Below are positions 31,200-43,194 of a stretch of 60,000 nucleotides of DNA, one piece after another. Source of the stretch: Symsagittifera roscoffensis (taxonomy: Eukaryota; Xenacoelomorpha; Acoela; Convolutidae). The translations under genes were made by a program, and so were the position numbers. Each line of letters begins with the position of its first letter. Position 1 is the stretch's first letter. The DNA lies in contig NC_087068.1 in assembly GCF_963678635.1 (NCBI RefSeq), positions 6,355,907-6,415,906 of the forward strand. The letters are read 5' to 3'. The notes below the pieces were generated by a model that made no database searches, had not been told where the DNA came from, and saw only the letters and a list, made by a program, of their open reading frames with translations.

Positions 31200-34170
31200 T
31201 TGTTTTAGAGCAAAATTATTTGATGTTCAAATGAACGAAGTAATGGATCATCCAATTTTTATTCCACGAGGAAACTTATGCCAGACATGTGATTTGTTAT
31301 ACATTGTCTGAATTTATTGAATTCAACAAAGGAAGATTTAATATCAAAAGTTTCATAATTCAACGTGTACTCAAAATCATTCAAATAATAACTCTAGTTA
31401 AAAAATTTTACTCTATAATTTGAAATATTTTTCATCAAATGCTATCAAACTGTCAAATTGTTGTAATTTATTATACAAAACGGAATAATTTAAATCAGTT
31501 TCATTGAATACCATTTTTTTCAGATTCAAAGTTTCAAATACAAAATCAGTGTTTAACACCAAATCAAAGTGTCAAATACAAGCAAAAAAAATGAAAATAA
31601 AAAATGTAGCAATGTTTTGTGTCCCTGGTCCAAGGGGATGGTCCAAGCCAAAAGGAACGTCCTTATTTAATGATCAAATATAAAGAAGGAGTTTGTTATA
31701 CTGGGCGAATTCCCCATCTTCGTTTATGTTAATTATACCCAGAGACCCACATTTAATTGAAGAAAATGAATTACTTCTCTCAAAATTATTCTGGCTCTCA
31801 ACAAAAAAGTAGATGATTCCAGTTTTTTCGATTTTTAAGAAATCGATGTTTCTTTCCATTTTTAATTAAAAATTAAAATTAATGGTTTTCTGAAATTTAG
31901 GAATATCTTTGTCAACTATTTACTCATTAATGTTTGGAATTATTATAAATGTTCTAAAGAAGATGCCTCCTATCAGGACATATATCTGAAAGCTCCGACT
32001 GCACTGTAGAGCTTTTTCGACAACTTAAAAATAAATTTTTTCGTTTTTAAGTTAACACAAGCGAGCTTGCCAGCGTAGTGTAATTTAACAAATCGAAATT
32101 TTTTTTTCTAATTCAACACGCATTGAAAGTGCCGATTTGATTGTACTTCAAGCATTGGCAATTCAAAAGTATCCGTCCTATTGTTTCCTTTGTGGCTAGT
32201 GCTGACATATTTTCAAGAGACAAGGATGCAGATGAAAGGACGTGAATCTTCCGGCACATAGCAAAAGTTTCAGATTTCTAGGCTCATTTTGACTTGTGTT
32301 ATTTTCTCTCTATTTTTTGTCTTTTTTACTGCTTTTTGTCATTTTCTTGTTTGTGTTTCCGAAGTGCAACTTCGTCACTGTATGAACTGCAACTTACTGT
32401 AGCAGCAAACTATTTGGATCAATTAGCTCGCCTCCGAGCAATATCGAACATATTCTGAGCTGGATTAAAGAGCTGCTACTCGGCACTAAGTTTTAAAAAT
32501 ACGCTGAATTGCAAAATTGTTGGTTTACAAAGTAAGATCACGTGAATTGTCGTTTTGATTTTTAGCTTAGCATCAATGGTTTTAAGATTGCATAACAACC
32601 GATCCGTTTTTTTTTATTTTAAAAAACCATATGTGCAAATATTCAGATGCCTTCTGTACCGTTTTCTCAACCTCGTCAGTTTTGGCTGCGTTGTTCCATT
32701 GTTTCAAAGAAACAATTGGCAATTTTCAAACCCACGTAATTTTCAAAAATGAAGCACAAATGATCAAACAATTTCAATTGAGATCAAGATGATTTTGAAT
32801 AAGTGATTTCCAGTAAGTTTCAGTTGATTCTAAAAATTCACTCACGAAAGAATTAATTTTCTAAAATCTCGCTAAATGTCCTCGGCTTAGTCTGAGCAAT
32901 AAAGGCACTAACTGAGAATTAGTTGCAGCTGGAAGCATTTTTTTTATGATTAGAACGTTGCGAAACACACGATTCCGAGCTTTTCATAATCTTCGGGCTT
33001 AGCCCTTTCTAGATCATCATAGGATCCACAGTGCTAAAAGAGCTGCGCCAATTACCTCAAAAGCAAATTCAGGCAAGCTCATTTTTACGGACTGTATTTT
33101 AAACAAGCATCACAGTATCTTGTAGAACACGAGTGTTCGCGCCTGTTCCACTAACATAGAATTGAAAACAAGGAATGGGCCATAAAATTGACACCAAACA
33201 CAAAAATGGCAGTTTCCGTACCCCCATAGTGTTACCAAAACTCGGAGTTTCCAGGTGGATCGAAAAAAAATTTCCTCAAGAATCGTTTTTTTAGTAAAAT
33301 AAAACACGCTAAGCATAATTATTCTGTCATGTTCTTCAAAATTCAGAACGAAAATAACCTCGATAAGCTTGGCTGCGTTGTTGCATTTTTTTCTGGCAAA
33401 ATTGGCAATTTTCAAACGCACATAGTTTTTGAAAAAGAGAACAGGTGAAATAATTTTTGGTTGATGGCTGAGCTTAGGTTATTCATCGTATTCAGTTGAT
33501 AAACAGATTCACCCAAAATCATTTTTTATGAGAAAAATTGGGCTCATTGTTAAAATTCTGCCACTCTCTACTAAAAACGGAACGAAAAAAGTTTTGTCAA
33601 AATTTCCCGGTGCCCGATGTGCCATATTTAATAGATAAAACTGATGATTTTCAAAGAGTAGAAAAGTTTTATCTTTCACCACTTTCCGGTTTTGGTATTA
33701 GATTAAATTAATGCTGCGAGTTTTTTTGTACATTTAGTAGCTTTAAACTTTAAAGCGAATTTGACTCTTTTCAGTTACTCGGAAAAAGATTCCAAGACAT
33801 TCTACCCTACACGAATCTACCCTAAGCTAATCTACCCTTTACTAATCTATTCTATCTTCCAAACTACCCAATACCAACAAATCAAAGATTCATAAACTGA
33901 GACCAAAAAATAGTTGCCTGACGTGAACAAAATATCAAAACAACGTAAAAGTTGCTTGTTCAAAATGGAAATGAGTTCAAAGCCTGAATGAACAGAAACT
34001 ATACTCCGACTTTACTATAGAAATGCGTTGAGGTTATTTTTTAACGAGCAAAAGTCATGTCACACCTAGTCGACATAAATTAGTTGTTCGAATAATGCAT
34101 ATGTTTTAAAATCGAAAGGAAAGTTCGCTAACTCAACTCATCATCAAATTTGGGTGGGGGGGGGGGGGGG
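31200..34170. other. AT-rich intergenic sequence with a weak internal duplication
   Basis: No supported gene. A segment beginning GGCTGCGTTGTTCCATT (about 32684) recurs in diverged form at about 33369 (GGCTGCGTTGTTGCATT), each followed by TTGGCAATTTTCAAAC.CAC. At 33800-33870 a short AATCTACCCT motif repeats several times. A long G run sits at about 34155-34173. Confidence 0.5.
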
Positions 34171-34179
34171 GGGTGAGGG

Positions 34180-34599
34180 CAGGGGCGGATTTAGGGGGAG
34201 GCGGGGGGGCAGACGCCCCCCTCCCTCCTTAGGGATTCGACCCCCTGCCGACCCAAAGGGTCCCCCTTTGATACTTTTTCAGACATCCATTTTTGGCCGA
34301 CCGACCCTAAAATTTTTCTAAATATATATGTATAATATGTATATATACTAACTTTTAGGGGGAGCGCGCGCCAAAAAAACGCGATTTTTTTGTCAAAATT
34401 TTTCAAAAAGTGCCCAAAAACGGTGCCCAAAAGTGCCCAAAAAGTGCCCCAAAATTTAGCCAAAATAGGGAAAAAACAGTGCTTTGGGAGAGCTCGAAAA
34501 ATCAATTTAGTCGACCTAAAAATAAATCGTCAAATTTTTGGAAAATTTTTTGAAAATACGCCCCCCCCCCCCCTCGAGAAAATCCTAGATCCGCCCCTG
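34180..34599 (+). mobile_element. hAT-type MITE with intact ends and 8-bp target duplication
   Basis: The 420-bp element has inverted ends CAGGGGCGGATTTAGG and CCTAGATCCGCCCCTG (15 of 16 match). It is flanked by perfect 8-bp direct repeats GGTGAGGG at 34172-34179 and 34600-34607, the target-site length of hAT transposases. It is GC-rich at the ends and carries GGGGGAGCGCGCGCC plus short AAAGTGCCC tandem copies inside. There is no transposase, so it must have been mobilised in trans. Confidence 0.88.
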
Positions 34600-34619
34600 G
34601 GTGAGGGAGAAGGATTTTT

Positions 34620-36250
34620 TCTTTGTTATTGGCCTCCATCACCTCCTTTGGGGGCGGGGGGGTGAGAGAGAAGGAAATTTTTTATAATGGCTTCTATCAT
34701 CTCCTTGGTGATGTATCGCAAACGTAGATAATGTTTACCGACCGTTCCGTTTCCCCTCGCAGGGCTTTTGAAGAACTCATTCAATTTTATTGCTATTCGG
34801 ATCAGATAAAATTTCCAGTTTTTCACGAGCAGTATTCTTCTAATCTTGACTGGTTCCTCAGTGCGCTATTCTTCAGAGCATAAATCGTGAATGAAAAATT
34901 AAACAAAAAGATTGAAGATTTCCAATTAATTATCTGGGGTTCAAAACTATTGCGCTCAAAACAGGTATCAAGTTAACAACCTTCACCAAAACAGACAATC
35001 AGAATCAATCATTTTACAAACAGAGCTCAGCAGCCAGTTTTTCCAAGTTAAAACTTAAGGAGAAAGATCCAAGCTTGGTCAAGTTAGAGAGGAGGCTGTT
35101 GATTTTAACCCAAAACGATAAATAGATTGGAAAAGTTTCGAAGCACTCATGCGACAATTCTGTGAAAAAAATAGCCAGAAGCACGCATAAAAACGTTTTT
35201 TTTTTTCATGCAAGCTTCTGAACAATCCCACAAAGAAAAATTTTTCTCTCGCTCGGATAAAGTTGACATACTATATGCTCTAATTGCAATATTATCTCAA
35301 GGAAAGCTTGTACTATGCAAACTCGTGATCAATTTTTTGGAAATCGACTTTCAAAAAACTTCGTTAAATGTTGTTATTCCGGTCCTAAAACAATAAGAAA
35401 TAAAAAAAATTACCAGAAAAATTTAAACCTACTTATTGCTTTTCTTCAGACTAGTTTATAAAGCATTTGCTCAGATGCTAGCTTTCCTTTTTAAGTTAAT
35501 TAAAAATAAGAGCTATTTTGAACACGGTGAATTTTTTTTCTGGTGTTTTTTTTTCAAAATTGCTGCTGAAAAATCGAAAATCGAATAAGAGTTTAAAAAT
35601 TGAAACAATTTTTGATTTAGCAAAATTTGAATATTTTTTATTTTTAAAAAATCATATTTTTTGGTCTTGTTTTTCAAATCTCTTTTTTTTTGAAATCACT
35701 AGCCTTTTTAAAACACAGTTTTTTCACACAATTTTTTTTCTCTCAAATTACTGTGGGAACATTCTGAACTATATGCAGAGCAATCGGTTCTCATTTATAT
35801 CGATTGATAATTTAGAAAGTATCAATATTAGTAGTATAAACAAAAATAATGATAGCCGATTGCTGTGTAAGCAGCACAAACTTGTCTCACTTCATCATTT
35901 GAATTTTTTCTTTTTCAATTCTATTTTTGTTAGGATTTAAAATTATACGGGAGCCTAACTTTTAATGAGATTGGTAAATTTTGCGTCATATAGTCTGATA
36001 AATGGAAAAAATTGGATCTGTTTCAACAATCGGCTTTTTTGCTACCTCTGAAGTTTCTTTGAAGTAGTCAAAACTGGGAGAAAAAGCACAGGGTAATGCT
36101 TCCTACTTTTTTGATATTTCAAATTTTGTATTGATTTTCAAATTTATTTCTTTTAATGGATAATATTGTTATTCAGAACATTTTTTAAAGATCATAGTTA
36201 TTATCATTATTATGATTATAGTTCACATACATCTTTATTCTTGTCTTCAT
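34620..36250. other. AT-rich intergenic sequence, no feature recognised
   Basis: The 140-codon frame at 35518-35940 is extremely Phe/Ile/Asn-rich, reflecting T-rich DNA, and shows no domain. Nothing else is supported. Confidence 0.5.
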
Positions 36251-36256
36251 TTAAAG

Positions 36257-36495
36257 GATTTGCTGGCTGCTTCTCCATGGTTCTTCTCCCGTCTCGTGCT
36301 TTCTTTCGAAGTTCCAATTCGAAATCAAGCACGAGGCGGGAAAAAATTCTACACGCAGCTACCCCTGATGAATTGGTTTCTCGAATAGGAAAAACAACAG
36401 ATGTTTCTAGCAATATCTGGGAACAAGCACTGAAAACTCCTGATTTGGAATTGCAAACGGTTCAACTTAAATCGAAAGAAATAAAAACTGCATAG
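36257..36495 (+). CDS. Possible terminal exon of an unrecognised gene
   Basis: After a possible acceptor (TCTTCATTTAAAG) the frame reads GFAGCFSMVLLPSRAFF, then hydrophilic SRIGKTTDVSSNIWEQALK, and ends at TAG 36493-36495. An AATAAA-containing stretch lies about 90 bp downstream. Composition is more balanced than the flanks, which is the main reason to list it. The same frame is open upstream to 36166 but there the sequence is AT-rich. No family recognised. It may be a chance frame. Confidence 0.3.
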
Positions 36496-37150
36496 AGTTG
36501 GGTACGAGATATGGTACCAATCTATTCAAAACTATTCTATTCAAAACTGATCCGACTGCAAACAGGCAGGTTTTACAGTAAATAATAAAAAGGATAATCA
36601 TGAAATATGATTGATTTTATAACAAAAAATTTTGCAATTATATTCAAAGGTACATAACAAAAAGCAATAATGACTGTAATTCGGGTTGATTACCAATATA
36701 CTGTATTTGATATTGTTTGTTTCGGTTTTACCGCACTGGAGTTTTATGGATAATAACCAATTAGATTGAACTTTTCTTGTCGCTGTCTCTAAAAAAACTA
36801 AAAGTGATCAGTTATAATCGATTAAAATTGGATTAAATCTTGATTTTTATTAAGTCAATAAAACCCATTGGATTATGATCAGTTTTCATCATAAATTCGT
36901 CGAAGTTTTTAAACATGCAATTTTAAATCAAGTTTTTTTTTGGTGCTTGGGGGGGGGGGGAGGGTTACGGGTTTCGTACGATTTTGGCCTGATAAGAGCA
37001 TCTGTCCAACTTTATGGTTGTTTTTCTTTTGGTTTGAAGTAAGTAGTTTTCGAAATGCAATGATCTCACATAACAACTAATTGTCAAAATTACGTTATTC
37101 GAGAGAATTCTTTTACTTGACTTTGAATTGATTGAAATTATGATTTTCTG

Positions 37151-37345
37151 ATGCGAGAAACTGATATATTTCCACTTCAAAATGAATACATTGAAATACT
37201 TTCACCTCTAAACCATCACCATTTTGACGCTGCTCAGATTAATTTAATTTTATCTTTCGAAGAGTTTGATTTGAGATCAAGATCGCGAACTACAAGACAG
37301 AACGAAATACAAGCAAATCCATCTTTTCTAGCTTTCGAGGAGTAG
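37151..37345 (+). CDS. Possible 64-codon small ORF
   Basis: ATG-initiated frame, hydrophilic, ending FEEFDLRSRSRTTRQNEIQ and a short tail. A polyadenylation-like AATAAA follows the stop within about 25 bp. No homology recognised and no splice or promoter signal seen. Listed as a candidate only. Confidence 0.18.
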   Translation: MRETDIFPLQNEYIEILSPLNHHHFDAAQINLILSFEEFDLRSRSRTTRQNEIQANPSFLAFEE

Positions 37346-38053
37346 TTTTAAGCGTGAAATTTGAAAATAAATTATTTGATCGGTGTAATTAACAATATTT
37401 ATCATCTACTTAAAAATCTTCTCTGTCACAAAAAGGGGGGAGTAGATTGTTAAAAAGATTAAGTTAGTCGTTTTGTCGAGCAACCAAATGGAGCAAAATT
37501 AGAGCTCGCACGAATATTCACGTGCTAACAAACTGTTTTGTTTATAGGGTAGGCATTCTCTTGTATAAATCATAAGGTGGGGGTGGAGAATTGATTGTTA
37601 AGTAGACTTGTAGATACAACTCATTTTCAGTGGTTCGTTTGAGCAAGAACTAAACAAAACGAAGCAAAAAAAAGTGTTTAGAAATATACATGCAATCAGA
37701 CATAAATAAATACTAAAATCCATAATTACATGCTTAAGTACTGATACTCACATCGAAACATAAATGCATAGATCAAACTGTTTTCTCTGAAATCGTTATT
37801 AGCGTGCGAAACCTATTTGAAGTTTCAACACAAGTTTTTCAGTCGAAACGTGTTCCATCTGTCCAACACACAGTTCTCGCTTTGACCCTGTCGTTCGAAA
37901 AAACCCAGGGCCGAACTCAGTCGATAAGCTTCTAATCGGGCGAACACAGTTGAAACCTTTTTTTTCGGTCGAACTGGTCGAAATGTTTTCCTCGGTCGAA
38001 AACTGAAACACGGTCGAAACAAAAACAGCTTGGGTCGAGACGGTCATGAATAT

Positions 38054-39620
38054 GCTGTTAAAATAAATCCCTTTACCAATTGTTTTAATTGATGACGTTT
38101 TAATAGCTCAAAAATAACGCGTGATGATGATGAATCCATCTTGTGGAAAACATTAAACATCCTCGATAACAAGTATGCGGCAGTTAAATGTGAAAATGCG
38201 CATTGTTTCAAAAAGATTTTGACACATTGACAGCTTCGGTCGAGATGGTCATGTCATGGATTCGCTGTTAAGGGGTTTTCCGTTTCCATTTGTTTTATTG
38301 ACGACATTTGAATAGCTTGAAAAGAACGCTTGATGATCATAAATCCATCTTTTGGAAAATATTAAACATCCTCGATAACAAGAATACGGCAGTTAAATGT
38401 GAAAATGCGCATTCTTTCAAAAAGATTTTGACAAATTGACAGCTTCGGTCGAGATGGTCATGTCATTGACTCGCTGTTAAGGGGCTTTCCGTTTCCATTT
38501 GTTTTATTGACGACATTTGAATAGCTTGAAAAGAACGCTTGATGATGATGAATCCATTTTGTGGAAAACATTAAACATCCTCGATAACAAGTATGCGGCA
38601 GTTAAATGTGAAAATGCGCATTGTTTCAAAAAGATTTTGACACATTGACAGCTTCGGTCGAGATGGTCATGTCATGGATTCGCTGTTAAGGGGTTTTCCG
38701 TTTCCATTTGTTTTATTGACGACATTTGAATAGCTTGAAAAGAACGCTTGATGATCATAAATCCATCTTGTGGAAAATATTAAACATCCTCGATAACAAG
38801 AATACGGCAGTTAAATGTGAAAATGCGCATTCTTTCAAAAAGATTTTGACAAATTGACAGCTTCGGTCGAGATGGTCATGTCATTGATTCGCTGTTAAGG
38901 GGCTTTCCGTTTCCATTTGTTTTATTGACGACATTTGAATAGCTTGAAAAGAACGCTTGATGATCATAAATCCATCTTGTGGAAAATGTTAAACATCCTC
39001 GATAACAAAAATACGGCAGTTAAATGTGAAAAAGCGGATTCTTTCAAAAAGATTTTGACACATAAACAGCTTGGGTCGAGATGGTCATGTCATGGATTCG
39101 CTGTTAAGGGGTTTTCCTTTTCCATTTGTTTTATTGACGACAAATGAATAGCTTGAAAAGAACGCTTGATGATCATAAATCCATTTTGTGGAAAATGTTA
39201 AACATCCTCAATAACAAGAATACGGCAGTTAAATGCGAAAATGCGCATTCTTTTAAAAAGATCTTGACACATAGACATCTTGCGTCGACATGGTCATGTC
39301 ATGGATTCGCTGTTAAGGGGCTTTGCTTTTCGATATGTTTTGTTGATGATATTTTAACAGCTTGAAAAGAACGCTTGATGATGATAAATGATAAATCTAT
39401 CTTGTGGAAAACATTAAACATCCTCGATAACAAGAATACGGCAGTTAAATGCGAAAATGCGCATTCTTTTAAAACCAATTTTGACACATAGACAGCTTGG
39501 ATCGACATGGTCATGTCATGGATTCGCTGTTAAGGGGCTTTGCTTTTCCCTTTGTTTTATTGATGACATTTTAATAGCTTGAAAAGAACGCTTGATGATC
39601 AAAAAGCCGTCTTGTGGAAA
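38054..39620 (+). repeat. 209-bp satellite derived from a gypsy reverse-transcriptase core
   Basis: GCTGTTAAGG marks unit starts at 38054, 38264, 38473, 38682, 38891, 39100, 39309 and 39526: seven full units (209-217 bp) and one partial. Translation of a unit gives a gypsy RT palm segment: CFSICFVDDILTA (FVDD at the YxDD catalytic site), then LDDHKSILWKMLNILDNKNT and AVKCENAHSFKK, which matches the segment after YxDD in gypsy RT. Downstream sequence continues into a gypsy RNase H and integrase, supporting the origin. Because 209 is not a multiple of three, the array cannot be read as one protein. Confidence 0.75.
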
Positions 39621-39890
39621 TTTTTCTCTGCAAATATCCTCGGTAACAAGAATATGGCAAGTAAATAGGAAAAACCGCATTCTTCCAAAAATGCAGAGAT
39701 TGGCTGGATTCAAAATTTTGGTAAACCAATGATCGTAGAAGCTGATCCAATAAAATTTTTCTCTGCAAATATCCTCGGTAACAAGAATATGGCAAGTAAA
39801 TAGGAAAAACCGCATTCTTCCAAAAATGCAGAGATTGGCTGGATTCAAAATTTTGGTAAACCAATGATCGTAGAAGCTGATCCAATAAAA
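39621..39890 (+). repeat. 135-bp tandem duplication in gypsy RT remnant
   Basis: TTTTTCTCTGCAAATATCC and the following 120 bp occur twice, 135 bp apart, with essentially no differences. The block continues the RT reading after the satellite (ILGNKNM..., SSKNAEIGWIQNFG). 135 bp is 45 codons. Confidence 0.85.
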
Positions 39891-41911
39891 GAACCTACCG
39901 AATCCGAAAAATTTATCAAAAATAAGATCCTTCTCTGGTTCGATTTCAATGCTAAGAACTGACGCATCATATGTGGTTCACACTAGAACACTGAAAGGAA
40001 GAAACTTTGTTCACAATCGCTCTCACTTCCAGATTTTTAATCACTCATCTAAATGAACTATTCAACAATTGAACTAGAAAATGAGTGTTGTCTGGGCAAC
40101 GGAACATTTTAAAAACTAAATGAATGGGTTAGAATTTGGGATTGTCACCGACCATAAAACACTACTGTCAGCAATAAATCCTAGTCATAGTTTCATGCAT
40201 AGTAGGTTGACCCGTTGGGTAAACAGATTGTTACCGTTCAATTTCAAAATTAGACTCATGCCAGGAAAAGAAATAGGATTTAGAGATTTGATGTCAAGAC
40301 TTCCTTCTGGAAAAGCGCTACCAACTTCGCATTACGACAAAAAACTCGGGAATGCACCACTTAACAAGGTTTCAGAAAATTTATTTATAATTATTAATTG
40401 TAAAAAGAGGAATTGAAACAAAGAACGAACTGCTTAATAAAAATCCATCCATTGGACGCACAGCACATACTGTAAAGAGTAATCTCATCCCGTCCTGCGG
40501 AAAGTGTGAAAACTTGATACACCCAGCAATCATTTGTCGCAATTACTCTTATTTACGTTACCGACACAGTTCGAGATTGCAATTTCTAATCACTTGCGTT
40601 TGGAGTCTTGTACAAACTGTTGTTTTCATTTAGACATTTTGAAAATTAATTTTTAAGCAACTTTTTTTTATCAGATCAGTGCTATTCCTATTTTTTTTCT
40701 TGTCTCGTTGTTTGCTTTGTCAATTATAAACCAAATTGACAAAAACGAGCTAGCGTCCTTTTATTCAAAATTAATTTCGGAAAAATTATCGGTATATCCT
40801 TGAATCTCGCAGACATCAAAATTTTGAAAATTCATTTGAAATTATAATCTAAATACAAATAGGAGGTCAAATTACCATATTCCTGAATCTTAATTACCAA
40901 GTTTTACTCGAAAAAGTTCATCTAACTCGTGACAAACAATTAGAAAATCATTAGGGAAATTAGGACCCCGGTCGAAAAAGGAAAATCTTTGGACAAATTT
41001 GGAGCCTACTCGAATGCCTTACAGTAGGACATTCTTATAAAAGACGGACCACACTTCAACAACAAAATACTGATAGCTCCAGCATCACTCAAATCTCCGT
41101 CCTGGACGCACCATCTTTACAGGGATATCTATCATCACGGTAAAAACTGCTGTCAGTGCTTAAAAACCTGAAAAATTTGAAAGTTATTTTGAGAGCGTAT
41201 AACGCAGAAACATTCTCCGAATTGAAGGAATCCAACAAAGAAATAAACTTGCATCGTGCAGGCTCAATGGAGAATAACTGGGTTGTATCCAAATACTTAC
41301 TGCCATGAATCGATCGGTACTCAAAATTTTCTTCGGCCAAAGTGCTGAGCAGTAACTCTTCAGACTCTTCGGTTCTATCCGACCTGACCAACTATTATAC
41401 TCTCCACGGATTTCCGAAATCCATAATGCGCACCATAGATCGTGTTTTACCTCGAATGATTTAAAAAATTTCTGCGCGAAGAACAATACTAATCTGAATT
41501 TATGCACAGTGGGGGGTCATGGACCCAATGGAGTTGTCGACTGTTTGATCTACACAGTGAAAGCACAACTGAAACCAACACTAAACTAGCCATCAAAAAA
41601 ATTGTTTGGAACTATCGTTCAACCAAGCAACCATCAATCGGATGTACACTTTTCTCAAATCATTTCATTAGATCCCTCAAAATTTCATGGATAAACCTCG
41701 TTTCACACGCAATCGATTTTGATAAAGGGAAATCAATTTTATCAAAATCAAAAGCATATGACTAGAGAGTAAACAATGAAGTTGAAGCTGAATACCCTGA
41801 TGAAGAAACTCAGATAGACGAACAAGATCAGGAAAGCCATATATCGTCGCTTATCGACAATGAAACAAGGAATGAAATCGTCTTATTTCACAACAAATTT
41901 AACCTTGCCTG
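39891..41911 (+). pseudogene. Ty3/gypsy RNase H and integrase remnant
   Basis: Ordered but broken gypsy Pol blocks: IALTSRFL near 40018, YSTIELE near 40060, then an open stretch 40120-40416 with FGIVTDHKTLLSAI, LTRWVNRLLPFNFKI and SRLPSGKALPTSHYD (RNase H end). After a decayed linker, ILIAPASLKSP...GKNCCQCLK (about 41067-41167) suggests the integrase zinc finger. IDRYSKF and TNYYTLHGFPKSIMRT mark the core, and 41502-41765 carries IKKIVWNYRSTKQPSIGCT, the integrase C-terminal block. An acidic tail (VEAEYPDEETQIDEQDQES) ends at 41911. Many stops. A different gypsy lineage from the copy at 3-12 kb. Confidence 0.8.
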
Positions 41912-42407
41912 ATTTAAATTATTGACATCGTCTTACTATTGATACATCACTCGTTTGAAAACCTTTCGGTCTTTTTCATTTTACACACTAGCTTCTTAGA
42001 TCCACATCCTTGTTTGATTTCTTTTATTTATACATAATGCCTATTGTAATTTAATTGTCAGCCTGTAATGATTTGTATGTAGCCTAATTACTTTTAACCA
42101 TATTATCTCTGTGTACTCTTGTATATCATCTCTTGTAAACTCCATGGTACATTTATAAGTTTGTTACTTTTGTCTCAAACTTTTGTTGCCCGTGGGAGAA
42201 TGAAGTCTGTATGTGATTTGGCTACTATTCACTCAGATGTATTTTTTCACTCAGATGTAATTTTTTCTGCATTGGGGATTGTTGTGAATTGAGTTCTTTT
42301 TTTTAGTTTGACCTCGATTTCTTAATTAGAGACCTCTTAGTTCGTGTCTATTCGAAGTAGGTCCATTGATCTTAACGGCACTTTTCTAATTTGAACAGAA
42401 AAGACGG
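41912..42407. other. AT-rich sequence after the gypsy remnant
   Basis: No gene. It should hold the 3' end or LTR of the gypsy remnant, but no paired LTR was found. A CACTCAGATGTA(T/A)TTTTTT duplication of about 22 bp lies at 42230-42270. Confidence 0.4.
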
Positions 42408-42552
42408 TATTCATGACATGAATTGTCTCACAATAATTATAGAAAAATGCGGTAATCCTTTAATAATGCATGATTTGTTCCGAACTAATGAGTAATAAAT
42501 TCGACTTCAACAAAGTGACTTTTGAGACATGTTCATCAAATTGTCTTGAATA
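42408..42552 (+). repeat. Direct repeat flanking the BEL/Pao element, 5' copy (possible LTR remnant)
   Basis: TATTCATGACATGAATT starts a 145-bp segment that recurs at 49754-49891, about 90 bp after the BEL integrase stop. The copies share GAACTAATGAGTAATAAATT and ATGTTCATCAAATTGTCTTG and differ by an insertion of about 10 bp and a few substitutions. Position and orientation suit LTR remains; the lack of a TG...CA terminus keeps this tentative. Confidence 0.5.
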
Positions 42553-42685
42553 TTTGGCAACCAAAATTGAAAAAGATATCGAAGTCTACAGTAAGTCAAC
42601 AGGACAACTCAGCCCCCCTCAACTTCAAGGCGTATCCCAGGACACAACCAGCGGTTCTAACTCAAGCGCCATAGTCAGAACCCAA

Positions 42686-42815
42686 TGTGCCATACGAGAG
42701 CCCAGGACCCTACCAGGGCCATACCAGAGCCCAGAGCCCAACGTGCCATACCAGAGCCCAGGACCATACCAGAGCCCAGAGCCCAACGTGCCATACCAGA
42801 GCCCAGCTGTTCTAC
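42686..42815 (+). repeat. 45-bp minisatellite encoding GPYQSPEPNVPYQSP
   Basis: Two full 45-bp units (from 42716 and 42761) plus partial copies on both sides, all built on CC(A/T)...CCAGAGCCCA. The frame 42470-42907 reads through it, giving a Pro/Tyr/Ser-rich peptide, but it has no recognised domain and starts inside the repeat at 42408. A coding role is doubtful. Confidence 0.7.
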
Positions 42816-43194
42816 CAACGTGCCATAGGCAGAGCCCAGGACAGGAACAGCGGTTCCACTTCACTACCAACATCTCCAGAGGTTCATATGCAGAACACAA
42901 GTCCTGACCAAGGGCTCTACATCACAACTCAGGCTAGATCCATTTCGAAAACATTTTTTTTTCACTTTAAAAACATTTCTGGGCTTAAACTTAAAAATTC
43001 ATGATCTTGCTACAAAAATTTCAAACCCATAGTCGATTTTGAAAGCTTTTATCAAGTTCGTGCTATAGCAAAAACCACATTGTGCTAAAATTTAAAACAA
43101 TTGTGCTAAAATTTTGTACAGTTTTTTTTAAGAAATCTACAACCTCCAATGTGAAATGTTATTGCTGAATTGGTCAATTTAAATTTAATCCTCG

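Noticed and set aside
35518-35940. 140-codon plus-strand frame
   Set aside because: Phe/Ile/Asn-rich translation of T-rich DNA, no domain, splice or regulatory support.
38935-39365. Two 70-codon frames as small genes
   Set aside because: They are consecutive units of the 209-bp satellite derived from reverse transcriptase.
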